50,657 bases of DNA from Nitrospinae bacterium AH_259_B05_G02_I21 (GTDB taxonomy: Bacteria; JADFOP01). This document shows, piece after piece, positions 8,455-14,992 of the stretch. Position numbers and translations under genes: made by a program. Under the pieces are notes generated by a model that did not search any database, was not told the DNA's origin, and saw nothing but the letters and a program-made list of their open reading frames with translations. The stretch spans positions 1 to 50,657 of the forward strand of contig JALLOF010000010.1 in assembly GCA_027717595.1 (NCBI GenBank), read 5' to 3'. Numbering within the stretch: the first letter of the stretch is position 1; the number at the start of each line of letters is the position of its first letter.

Positions 8455-8536
8455 GGCGATTTAGCTTTAGTGTGTCTGTTTTGTGTTAAGCCCGGAGAAT
8501 CGGGTCCAACCGGAACCGACCGGGGTCTGTCCTCGA

Positions 8537-8554
8537 AGTGTGCTTGCACACTAT
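8537..8554. repeat. 18-bp palindromic repeat, left copy
   Basis: AGTGTGCTTGCACACTAT. Arms AGTGTGC/GCACACT flank a TT centre. The same 18-mer with one change occurs at 10369-10386, so two copies bracket the accessory island between ftsK and the HAD gene. Confidence 0.6.
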
Positions 8555-8563
8555 CGCTCAAGC

Positions 8564-8701
8564 AGTGTCAACTGTAAGGCAAGTTTAGCCCTGCACTTTG
8601 CGTGGTACAATTTCTGTCGAGTGCATGGTAGTTTAAGGGTAACCTCTGCAATGGAAGCTGGCATCACGGACCATATTTGGACTATGGAGGATTTATTATG
8701 A
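8564..8701 (+). pseudogene. IS transposase C-terminal remnant
   Basis: The last 45 residues of this reading frame (CKASLALHFAWYNFCRVH, then SLRVTSAMEAGITDHIW, ending MEDLL) match the C-terminus of a widespread DDE-type IS transposase whose proteins end ALHFA.YNF.RVH.SLRVTPAMEAG. The upstream sequence in this frame is unrelated, so only the 3' end of the transposase gene remains. The stop codon TGA overlaps the ATG of the next small gene (ATGA). Confidence 0.65.
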
Positions 8702-8883
8702 CTAAGTGGGAGTATGCGTTTTTACCTATGGACCTGGCCCCTGTGGATAACGTGCTTGAGGTTAATGAAGAGGCGTTGAACGACATGGGCGATGACGGAT
8801 GGGAGGCTTTCGCCATTACCCCCAAAACTGGTGCGGGAGAGGCTTTTCATTTGGCATTGCTGAAGCGACCAAAATCAAAATAG
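8698..8883 (+). CDS. Small DUF4177-like protein
   Basis: A 61-aa protein starting at ATG with GGAGG nine bases upstream. MTKWEYAFLP at the N-terminus, DDGWEAFAI in the middle and LALLKRP at the end match the pattern of the DUF4177 family (KWEY..., L...G.EGWE.V, FKRP). Function is unknown. The start overlaps the stop of the transposase remnant, so translation could be coupled to it. AT-richer codon use than ftsK fits an acquired gene. Confidence 0.55.
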   Translation: MTKWEYAFLPMDLAPVDNVLEVNEEALNDMGDDGWEAFAITPKTGAGEAFHLALLKRPKSK

Positions 8884-8926
8884 CCCACTACCCTTGCGAG
8901 AATCAATGAGAAAGTTGAAGTAGGCT

Positions 8927-8944
8927 CAAATTAGGACACTACCT
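8927..8944. mobile_element. IS-end-like fragment
   Basis: TCAAATTAGGACACTACC repeats the terminal part of the element fragments at 25909-25992 and 50571-50657 (inverted at the latter). Nothing else of the element is present here, so it is a solo end or a relic. Confidence 0.45.
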
Positions 8945-8951
8945 ATCGCGG

Positions 8952-8980
8952 TTGAATGTTGCGCTTGAACGCTGTATTCT
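8952..8980 (+). promoter_or_regulatory. Promoter for the three-gene cassette
   Basis: TTGAAT, a 17-bp spacer and TATTCT. Transcription would begin near 8987, and GAGGAGGG with the ATG at 9011 follows. It lies directly after the IS-end-like fragment. Confidence 0.5.
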
Positions 8981-9010
8981 ATTGAGTGGGGCCATCAGAG
9001 GAGGGCGATA

Positions 9011-9397
9011 ATGGCAAAGGCAGGTAAAGAGCAAAAAGAGAGCCAGGACCTGACGGATGTTCGGTTCGATTACATAAAGAGTCAATATTTTCGTGTGATT
9101 CATGCTGACGGAGCTATTGGGGGTGTTACGCCATCAGGATTCATACACTTCGCCCTCTATAATGAGCGGCCCGCGATCCCACGCCAGATAACACATTTGA
9201 TAAATCCTGACGGGTCGCTGGGCGAGCTTGTTACTGAAAAAACTGTATCCCGCGAAACAGTTGTTCGCGAGATGGATGTAGACGTTGTTTTAAGTGTTCC
9301 TGTTGCTGAAAGCCTACGGAAATGGTTAAAAGAGCAAATTGACAATGCAAAAACTGTCCAAGCTGAGATAAAGAAAAAGAGTGAGGGAAAATCATGA
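9011..9397 (+). CDS. Cassette gene 1: uncharacterised 128-aa protein
   Basis: First gene of an overlapping trio. The protein has a beta-rich body (FDYIKSQYFRVIHADGAIGG, then FIHFALYNERPAIP) and a C-terminal helix ending in a lysine-rich tail (AEIKKKSEGKS). No signal peptide, membrane helix or catalytic signature is visible. I recall similar short proteins (Y.R.V.ADG..GG.TP.G.IH...Y.ER) beside relatives of the next two genes, but cannot name a family. It has a strong ribosome-binding site (GAGGAGGG) and its own promoter. The stop TGA overlaps the next ATG. Codon use is clearly AT-richer than the core genes, which indicates transfer. Confidence 0.6.
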   Translation: MAKAGKEQKESQDLTDVRFDYIKSQYFRVIHADGAIGGVTPSGFIHFALYNERPAIPRQITHLINPDGSLGELVTEKTVSRETVVREMDVDVVLSVPVAESLRKWLKEQIDNAKTVQAEIKKKSEGKS

Positions 9398-9843
9398 GCC
9401 CACAAACGCCAACTGAGGCTCGTGGTATGTATACAGGTACCTACCTAGATAAACCTGTAGACATATCTTTCCCTTTGTTCATGCCCGACAGAAGTTGGAA
9501 AGCCACTCCTGCAACTTGGGACCAGATACATGATGCCCAAGCGATTTATCAGGAAGTAGCCTCCAGAAGGTTTCAGCAATTAGTAGACCAATGGTTAGAA
9601 GATACGATTAATATGTCGTCTATAGCGGCTAGGGTTGCGCATCCCGCTTATTTGGAAATCATTGGTATGGGCGAGAAGGCAGTTCCATTACTATTGAGCG
9701 AACTGGAGAAAAGACCGAGTCACTGGTTCCCTGCTCTTACGGCCATTACTAGAGAAAACCCTATTCCAGAAGAAGCTAGGGGACGGTTCAAAGAAATGAC
9801 AGAAGCGTGGTTAGAGTGGGGGCGCGAAAACAATTACATCTGA
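9394..9843 (+). CDS. Cassette gene 2: uncharacterised 149-aa protein
   Basis: Overlaps gene 1 by four bases (ATGA), so the two are probably translationally coupled. The C-terminal half is the recognisable part: HPAYLEIIGMGEKAVPLLL, LEKRPSHWFPALTAIT and EAWLEWGRENNYI. This short helical, HEAT-like segment (IIGMG..AVP.LL.EL...P..WF.AL..IT) is one I associate with proteins encoded next to the Y-N-C-I-A-W-A family. The first 60 residues are not conserved in my memory. No catalytic residues are evident; an adaptor or immunity-type role is only a guess. The stop is directly followed by ATG (TGAATG). Confidence 0.6.
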   Translation: MSPQTPTEARGMYTGTYLDKPVDISFPLFMPDRSWKATPATWDQIHDAQAIYQEVASRRFQQLVDQWLEDTINMSSIAARVAHPAYLEIIGMGEKAVPLLLSELEKRPSHWFPALTAITRENPIPEEARGRFKEMTEAWLEWGRENNYI

Positions 9844-10282
9844 ATGCTACCGTTGGTTAGACCCAGCCGATTTCCCGAACCTCGCAAGAGAAGGTTGTTC
9901 GGTCGAGAGTCCGCAATCCCCGGATTATAATTGTATAGCTTGGGCTGCTAGGGATGATTCTAGATGGTGGGAACCTTATCCAGGATTTTATCCAGGATAT
10001 TATTGGCCTCCCAACATTCCCGAAGAATTTACCGTGATGGCCTTAACGGTCCTTTTCGAGCAATTAGGCTACAGGGTCTGCCCCGAGGCAGGCCTTGAAG
10101 AAGGTTACGAAAAGATTGCGATTTATGCTTCGAGGGGGGGTGCAACACACGCGGCAAGACAACTTGAAAATGGCAAGTGGACAAGCAAGTTGGGCGAGAA
10201 TATTGATATAGAGCATACCTTAGCGGGGCTTGAGGGGCCGGACTATGGGGAGGTGGTGAGGATACTTAAACGTGAATTGTAG
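9844..10282 (+). CDS. Cassette gene 3: Cys/His protein of the YNCIAWA family (DUF7689-like), start disrupted
   Basis: The open frame from 9815 to 10282 encodes YRWLDPADFPNLA, then DYNCIAWAARDD, YWPP, LGYRVCPEAG, YEKIAIYA, THAARQLENGKWTSKLG and YGEVVRILKREL. I recognise this as the family I know as DUF7689. No ATG, GTG or TTG opens this frame before codon 10031, which is past the conserved core. The ATG directly after gene 2 (9844) is one base out: without the C at 9847 it would read MYRWLDPADF, a normal family start. So this is either a frameshifted gene, a sequencing indel, or a non-AUG start. The invariant Cys before a helix and the later His in a strand suggest a papain/NlpC-like peptidase fold (inference). 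Confidence 0.55.
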
Positions 10283-10368
10283 GGTCCATGGCTTATCTCT
10301 TTTCGCTCTTTGCCACTATTTGTCAAATACGAGTAAATCTTTGATTTTGCTGCCCATCCATTTTAAAG

Positions 10369-10386
10369 AGTGTGCTAGCACACTAT
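10369..10386. repeat. 18-bp palindromic repeat, right copy
   Basis: AGTGTGCTAGCACACTAT contains a perfect 16-bp palindrome and differs from the left copy (8537) at one base. The copies are 1832 bp apart in the same register. No gene is seen between 10283 and 10553. Confidence 0.6.
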
Positions 10387-10553
10387 GAATGTCCATCTTA
10401 ATGCTTTTCACCGCAAACTCCAAACATACAAAGGTTTAATTTCCTTAACATCAATAGTAAAATAGCTCTACTTCTGCTCGGAGACGTGCCTCAAGGACTT
10501 CCAGGCCGGCCGAGACGTCTAGGGAATCATCCCCAAAAGCCGCCCTCCCGCCG

Positions 10554-11360
10554 TTACTGGAGAAACCGTTCCACCACTTCCTCGACGGCCGCTTCGTTGT
10601 TCGTCCGCACAAGCACCACATCGGCCGCCTCAAGGCAAGCCTCATGGGCGCTGGCAACCGCAACCCCCATGCCCGCCACCGACAGCATCTCGACATCGTT
10701 GGGCTGGTCACCCACCGCGATGACCGCCTCCATAGGGGCCTGGAGGCTGCCCGCCACCACCTTGAGGGCCACACCCTTATCAACGTTCGGGGCGAGACAC
10801 TCAAGGTAGGTCGCCTGGCTGCGTACGAACCTGCCCTCCCCCGCCACCAGGGGGCCCCAGCGGCGCTCCAGGTCGTCGAGCACGTCCGGCTCGCCGATGA
10901 ACAGGAGCTTGATCGGCTCGTCGCTAACAGCGGCGGCGAGATCACCCACCTCGCGGGCCACTAGCCGCTCCTTGTCGAGAAAGTCTCGCTGTGCGGGGGT
11001 CTCCTCGGCGATGAGAAGCTCGGAGCCGAGGTAGAGCTGGGCCTCCACGCGACGGGAGCGGGCGAGCCCGAGAAGCTGGGAGGCAAGCCTCGCCGAAATC
11101 CGCCCCAGGACGGTCTGGTGGCCGAGCCGGGGGTCGTGGATAAGCGCCCCGTTGTAGAGCACGACGGGGGCGGTAATCTGAAGCTCCGCCAGGTAGGGCC
11201 AGACTGAGGGGAGCATCCGGCCGGTCAGCAGCGTGACCTCCACCCCGCCGGCGCGGGCCCGCTCCACGGCGGCCCGGTCCCGGGGGTCGACGGAGAGATC
11301 ATCGCGAAGCAGCGTGCCGTCGAGGTCGAGGGCCAAAAGCTTCCAGCGGTGGGCCTCCAC
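10554..11360 (-). CDS. Cof-type HAD-IIB hydrolase (sugar/nucleotide phosphatase)
   Basis: A 268-aa haloacid dehalogenase-superfamily phosphatase of the Cof/YidA type, acting on small phosphorylated metabolites. Motif I is LLALDLDGTLL (nucleophile and acid/base Asp). Motif II is TLLTGR. The lysine lies in NVDKGVALK and motif IV is VGDQPNDVEML. A C2B cap spans roughly residues 80-190. The start is GTG with GGGAGGGA directly upstream; longer upstream frames add arginine-rich unconserved sequence. It is divergent from larE. The actual substrate cannot be predicted. Confidence 0.85.
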   Translation of the reverse strand: MEAHRWKLLALDLDGTLLRDDLSVDPRDRAAVERARAGGVEVTLLTGRMLPSVWPYLAELQITAPVVLYNGALIHDPRLGHQTVLGRISARLASQLLGLARSRRVEAQLYLGSELLIAEETPAQRDFLDKERLVAREVGDLAAAVSDEPIKLLFIGEPDVLDDLERRWGPLVAGEGRFVRSQATYLECLAPNVDKGVALKVVAGSLQAPMEAVIAVGDQPNDVEMLSVAGMGVAVASAHEACLEAADVVLVRTNNEAAVEEVVERFLQ

Positions 11361-11400
11361 GGATCCCTCCCCCCTCCACGCGGTCGATCGGTGAAGCAGG

Positions 11401-11409
11401 AGTATACCA
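11401..11409 (-). promoter_or_regulatory. Extended -10 for the HAD phosphatase gene
   Basis: Minus strand TG-G-TATACT, about 40 bases upstream of the GTG start. A CTGTCA hexamer sits 16 bp further upstream and overlaps the larE promoter on the opposite strand. Confidence 0.5.
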
Positions 11410-11421
11410 CACCACCCTCCC

Positions 11422-11450
11422 TTGACAGGGTGGGAGGCCTCACCTAGAGT
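11422..11450 (+). promoter_or_regulatory. Promoter for larE
   Basis: Perfect TTGACA, 17-bp spacer, TAGAGT. The transcript would start near 11457, only 8 bases before the first in-frame ATG (11465) and about 95 before the ATG at 11552. This helps favour the latter start. Confidence 0.6.
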
Positions 11451-11551
11451 GATGGCGGCGCGGGATGCCAGGACAAGAAACAGCGGAGCGAAGGAGGCCA
11501 CCCGTAGCGTCCCGGCCCGCCTCCGGCCCGCTCGGAAACGCCTCACGAACC

Positions 11552-12388
11552 ATGGCAACCATCCAGAAGAAGTACGAGCAGCTACAGACCATCCTTGGGG
11601 GGATGGACCGGGCCCTGGTCGCCTTCAGCGGCGGCGTCGACTCGACCTTCCTGCTGAAGGTGGCCCGCATGGTGCTTGGGGACCAGGTGCTGGCGGTCAC
11701 CGCCACGAGCGAAACCCTCCCGAGCGCCGAGCTGGCCGAAGCCAAGGCGCTGGCCCGCTCCATCGGGGCGGCCCACCGCATCATCCGCACCAACGAGCTC
11801 GACCGGCCCGGATACGACGACAACACCCCGCAGCGGTGCTACTTTTGCAAGACGGAGCTGTACGAGCACCTCTCGGCCCTGGCCCGGGAGCTCCACTACG
11901 AGACCGTGCTCGACGGCTCAAACGTGGACGACCTCGGCGACTGGCGGCCGGGCCGCAAGGCCGCCCTTGAGCACAAGGTCCGAAGCCCCCTCCAGGAGGC
12001 GGATCTCACCAAAGACGACATCCGCGCCCTATCGCGCGACCTGGGTCTCCCCACGTGGGAGAAGCAGTCTTTCGCCTGTCTCTCGTCGCGCTTTCCGTAT
12101 GGGGAGAAGATTACCGTGGAGAAGCTCAAGCAGGTGGACGCAGCCGAAAACGTGCTGCGCTCGCTCCAGTTCACCCAGTTTCGCGTCCGCCACCACGGGG
12201 ACATCGCACGGCTGGAGCTCGGCCCGACCGACTTCGAGCGGCTCTTTCGCGACGGCCTTATCGAGCAGGTCACCCAAAGGCTCAAGGCGCTCGGCTACTG
12301 CTACGTGACGCTCGACCTCGAAGGCTTCCGCTCAGGCTCGATGAACGAACCGTTGCTGAAGCGCCTCCGCCAGGCGAACGACGCCTGA
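11552..12388 (+). CDS. larE: LarE-type ATP-dependent sulfur transferase
   Basis: A 278-aa PP-loop protein that adenylates and then thiolates a pyridinium dicarboxylate during synthesis of the nickel-pincer nucleotide of lactate racemase-type enzymes. The PP-loop is FSGGVDSTFLL near residue 24. Near residue 95 is RCYFCKTELY (C-x2-C), and SFACLSSRFPYG places a Cys near 175, matching the sacrificial Cys176 of L. plantarum LarE. Three cysteines of this pattern are, as I recall, reported for Fe-S-containing LarE (Thermotoga), so recycling rather than sacrificial sulfur transfer is possible. No larB or larC lies in the window. The ATG at 11552 (MATIQKKYEQ) is preferred over 11465 because the extra 29 residues are not conserved. 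The frame stays open after the TGA stop. Confidence 0.87.
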   Translation: MATIQKKYEQLQTILGGMDRALVAFSGGVDSTFLLKVARMVLGDQVLAVTATSETLPSAELAEAKALARSIGAAHRIIRTNELDRPGYDDNTPQRCYFCKTELYEHLSALARELHYETVLDGSNVDDLGDWRPGRKAALEHKVRSPLQEADLTKDDIRALSRDLGLPTWEKQSFACLSSRFPYGEKITVEKLKQVDAAENVLRSLQFTQFRVRHHGDIARLELGPTDFERLFRDGLIEQVTQRLKALGYCYVTLDLEGFRSGSMNEPLLKRLRQANDA

Positions 12389-12640
12389 GGGCCGGGCGGC
12401 CAGCCGCACCCCGCCTCCTCCCCCCTCAAGCGGCTGCTGCGCAAGGCCATCCCGCCTCCCAAGGGCGGCGGCAAAGGCTCCCTGCTCCCGTCGCTCAAAT
12501 CCACACCGGCCCCGAAGCGCCCGGCCGTCAAGCCTTCCCTTAAGGAGCGGAACCCCTTCCAAGCGCCCGCCGCCAAGCCGCCACCGGTCCCACGAAAACC
12601 CCTCATCCCACGATTCAAACCGAGGACGCTCAGCCGCTGA
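12389..12640 (+). other. Open, Lys/Pro-rich extension in the larE frame beyond its stop
   Basis: After the larE TGA, the same frame runs open for 83 codons to another TGA. It encodes LKRLLRKAIPPPKGGGKG, LKSTPAPKRPAVKPSLKE and KPLIPRFKPRTLSR. Codons show coding-like GC-rich third positions with many AAG and CCG. There is no ATG or GTG start inside. It could be a decayed tail, a start-less small gene, or a read-through extension. I see no known family. Confidence 0.35.
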
Positions 12641-12679
12641 GGGAACGGGGGCCGGCGGATGCCTTGCCCCCAAATAGAT

Positions 12680-12714
12680 CGAGGCCCCGTGCCCGCGTGG
12701 GGCACGGGGCCTCG
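12680..12714 (-). terminator. Strong hairpin downstream of porin 1
   Basis: CGAGGCCCCGTGCCC pairs with GGGCACGGGGCCTCG across a five-base loop, 27 bases past the porin 1 stop codon. No clear T-run follows on either strand. A related hairpin ends porin 2. Confidence 0.6.
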
Positions 12715-12740
12715 AAGCGAGGCTATGTGAGGGCCGATGG

Positions 12741-14468
12741 TTAGAACTGCACCATCAGCTCCACTTCCGTGTTGAAGGCCTCATCGTCAGCTCGAGCAAT
12801 CCCAGCCACAGTCGAGATATCGGCGCCGTTGATGGTGGCTCCGGGGTCAAGACAGCCATCCTGGGCGTTCCCGTTAATCAGGAAGCCACCACCAGCGTTG
12901 TTGGCGCACTGGGCCACTACCTCGGCACCGTCACCCGGGAAGAAGACGGCCACCGAGATGGTAAGCCGCACATGCTTGTTGTAGTCGTAGGTGACCGCAC
13001 CGTTGATCTCCCAGCCGACCTCATCGTCAACTGTGGAGATAAGCCCTGTGGCATCGGCCACGCCGTTGGTGAAGTTGCTGTTGGAACAGGTCCCAGCCTG
13101 CGACTGCGTCTGGGTCGGCGTACAGGTGTTCGTGGTCACAATACCTGCCACGTACTCCCACTGCTTCTCCATGTCCCACTGGAAATAGACTACGTTGAGG
13201 TCGGTCTTGATCTTCTTCGTCGGCCGGCCCTTAAGCCCAGCAAACACGGCGATGATGCCCGGCTGGAAGCCGAATGCGCGGGCCTCTCCACCGTCGACAT
13301 CGGAGTCCTCAAAGGTGAGGGAGTCGTCCTCAATCCCCAGTACAGCGATCTGGTCGTCCATGAGAATGCCGCGGTTACCGGTAAGGTTGTTGTTGTCCAC
13401 CGAGATTGGAGACCATGCCTCTGCATCATCGTCGTGAGGGTTGTCGTCACCCGACATGTAGATGATGCCCCCGTGGGGTGTCCAGGCGCCGAGCTTAACC
13501 CCGACGTCGGCCGCCACCAAGAATGCCGAGACATCCTGGTTGCGCTGGGCATCATTGGCCGAATCGTCACCGATCTCGCCGAAGGCCCCGAAGACCTCGC
13601 CTACGAAGGAGACGGGCCCGAAGGTGCCCTTGGCGATGATGCCCGGGTAGACGACGTTTTCGTCCAAACTCACGTCGGTAAAGTTGCTGCCAGCCGAGCC
13701 GGCGGTCCGGAAGTTGTGGGCCGCGCTGAAGTTGTCAACCGACACGAGTCCCGTCGCGAACCGACTGTCGGAAGTGCTGTTGCGGTTCCTGAGGTAGCCC
13801 ACGGCCGGGCTTACCTGGAAGGAGCCGAAGTCGAGGTCAACGCGGGCCATGTAGTAGTCCTGGTCGCCGTCGCGGCCGCTCGTGGCACCGTTGTCGTCGG
13901 CAACCTCATCTTCTTTGATCCACTGGACCATCCAGGAGATGTTGCCGTGAGAGGCGTAGACCTTAACGCCGTCGTCGTCGTCGGCATAGACCAGAGAGAA
14001 GGGGTCGAGCTTATCCAAGAAGAGACCCGCCTTGACGTGGACGGGCGTATCGTAGAGCTTGATGTCAGCCCAGGCTCGCTCCATGCCCATAGTGGGGTTC
14101 TCAGGGCTCCAGGCCGACTCGCTCTCGAGGACGATCCTGGCCTTCCAGATGTCGCCCTGGGAGCCCTGGACGATGAGCCGGGTCTCCTGGGTGACGAAGC
14201 CGTCGGGGTAATGGTCACTCGAGGCGGAGGTCCCGGTCGGACCCGAACAGTCGTTACCCGTCGTTGCGGCACGGGCACAACCGTCGGTCAGGCCGTTGTC
14301 GAGATCGTAGTTGTCCCGGACCTCGAAGTCGATCTCGTGCTGAATTCCGAAGTTGAGCGTGATGTCTCCTGAAGCCTGCACCGCTGCCGTACCCTGTGCC
14401 GGGTAACCGGAAGTGGCGAGGAAAAGGACCAGGAGCGCGCCCACGCTCGCGATGAATACCTTCCTCAT
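12741..14468 (-). CDS. Outer-membrane beta-barrel porin, paralogue 1
   Basis: A 575-aa outer-membrane channel. Residues 1-24 form a signal peptide (MRKVFIASVGALLVLFLATS) with a cut near YPAQG. The mature protein has alternating hydrophobic strands and acidic loops (for example YADDDDGVKVYASHGNISW) and ends in the outer-membrane sorting signal VELMVQF, with a terminal Phe. Cysteines occur in pairs inside predicted loops (DGCARAATTGNDC). It is about two-thirds identical by eye to porin 2 downstream, so they are tandem duplicates. The ribosome-binding site is AGGAGG. A good promoter lies at 14638-14666, with an FNR-like palindrome further upstream. The solute is unknown; acidic loops suggest cation or neutral-solute passage (inference). 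Confidence 0.8.
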   Translation of the reverse strand: MRKVFIASVGALLVLFLATSGYPAQGTAAVQASGDITLNFGIQHEIDFEVRDNYDLDNGLTDGCARAATTGNDCSGPTGTSASSDHYPDGFVTQETRLIVQGSQGDIWKARIVLESESAWSPENPTMGMERAWADIKLYDTPVHVKAGLFLDKLDPFSLVYADDDDGVKVYASHGNISWMVQWIKEDEVADDNGATSGRDGDQDYYMARVDLDFGSFQVSPAVGYLRNRNSTSDSRFATGLVSVDNFSAAHNFRTAGSAGSNFTDVSLDENVVYPGIIAKGTFGPVSFVGEVFGAFGEIGDDSANDAQRNQDVSAFLVAADVGVKLGAWTPHGGIIYMSGDDNPHDDDAEAWSPISVDNNNLTGNRGILMDDQIAVLGIEDDSLTFEDSDVDGGEARAFGFQPGIIAVFAGLKGRPTKKIKTDLNVVYFQWDMEKQWEYVAGIVTTNTCTPTQTQSQAGTCSNSNFTNGVADATGLISTVDDEVGWEINGAVTYDYNKHVRLTISVAVFFPGDGAEVVAQCANNAGGGFLINGNAQDGCLDPGATINGADISTVAGIARADDEAFNTEVELMVQF

Positions 14469-14477
14469 GACATCCTC

Positions 14478-14573
14478 CTAACTAATTCCATGGCTACATG
14501 AACATCCCTTATAGTGCCAGTCCCAACCTCCTCCGGTCGGCATGATTACCGCCCCCTTGAGGGGTCCCTTCAC
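14478..14573 (-). other. Possible leader peptide ORF before porin 1
   Basis: A GTG-initiated frame of 31 codons, preceded by AAAGGAGGTGA (the perfect complement of the 16S rRNA 3' end, at 14578-14590). Its TAG stop lies inside the porin ribosome-binding site (TAGGAGG). It encodes VKGPLKGAVIMPTGGGWDWH and ends CSCSHGIS. Porin 2 has the same perfect Shine-Dalgarno and a PTGGG block, but its frame does not stop before the porin ATG. Confidence 0.3.
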
Positions 14574-14637
14574 CGCTTCACCTCCTTTCCTTCTGGAATG
14601 ACCCAACATGGGTTTTTCTCTCCTTAGTTTTATTCGT

Positions 14638-14666
14638 AACATAAATGAATCCTGACAATTCGTCAA
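14638..14666 (-). promoter_or_regulatory. Sigma-70 type promoter for porin 1
   Basis: TTGACG, 17-bp spacer, TATGTT on the minus strand, giving a 5' leader of about 160 bases. The leader contains the perfect anti-Shine-Dalgarno match and the mini-ORF. Confidence 0.6.
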
Positions 14667-14706
14667 GGTTCTAAGCTGAATATACATCATACCATTACCA
14701 AACGTC

Positions 14707-14720
14707 TTGACTTAAGTCAA
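14707..14720. promoter_or_regulatory. FNR/CRP-family-like operator
   Basis: TTGACTTAAGTCAA is a perfect 14-bp palindrome close to the FNR half-site pattern TTGAT-N4-ATCAA. It is centred about 82 bp upstream of the predicted porin 1 transcription start, a usual class I activator spacing. Confidence 0.45.
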
Positions 14721-14914
14721 TTGGACGATAATTTTATGACAAATTTCCCTGTTTCTTCTTGACAGCCAATTTGAACGCAAACACCTCTCAAATCAGGCGA
14801 TGACGGCCCATCCCCACCCAGGAAGCTTCGCCCCCGTTGAGTTATTTGAGCTATCGTAGGAGGAAGCGGGGGAGAACCGGCGCTCCGCCGACGGGGCTCA
14901 GGGCCCAAAAAGAG

Positions 14915-14952
14915 CCGAGGCCCCGCCCCCCAAATGGGGTGCGGGGCCTCGG
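14915..14952 (-). terminator. Rho-independent terminator of porin 2
   Basis: CCGAGGCCCCGC pairs with GCGGGGCCTCGG, with a further CCCC/GGGG inner stem. On the minus strand it is followed by CTCTTTTTG. It lies 41 bases after the porin 2 stop codon. Confidence 0.75.
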
Positions 14953-14992
14953 GTTAGGGTTATAAAAAACCGGGTGGAAACGGGTGGGGACC

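Noticed and set aside
10451-10945. 164-aa minus ORF overlapping the HAD gene
   Set aside because: Alternative frame of the HAD phosphatase; low-complexity Ser/Arg/Trp composition.
12301-12705. Glycine-rich minus-strand ORF covering the larE tail
   Set aside because: Starts inside the terminator hairpin and overlaps larE; no conserved features. The plus-strand open extension looks more coding-like.
12972-14372. 466-aa ORF antisense to porin 1 (and similar long antisense frames at 14984, 19942, 32712, 38199, 42116 and 48997)
   Set aside because: Composition-driven shadows of GC-rich genes; no family features, no ribosome-binding sites, and the sense genes are clear.
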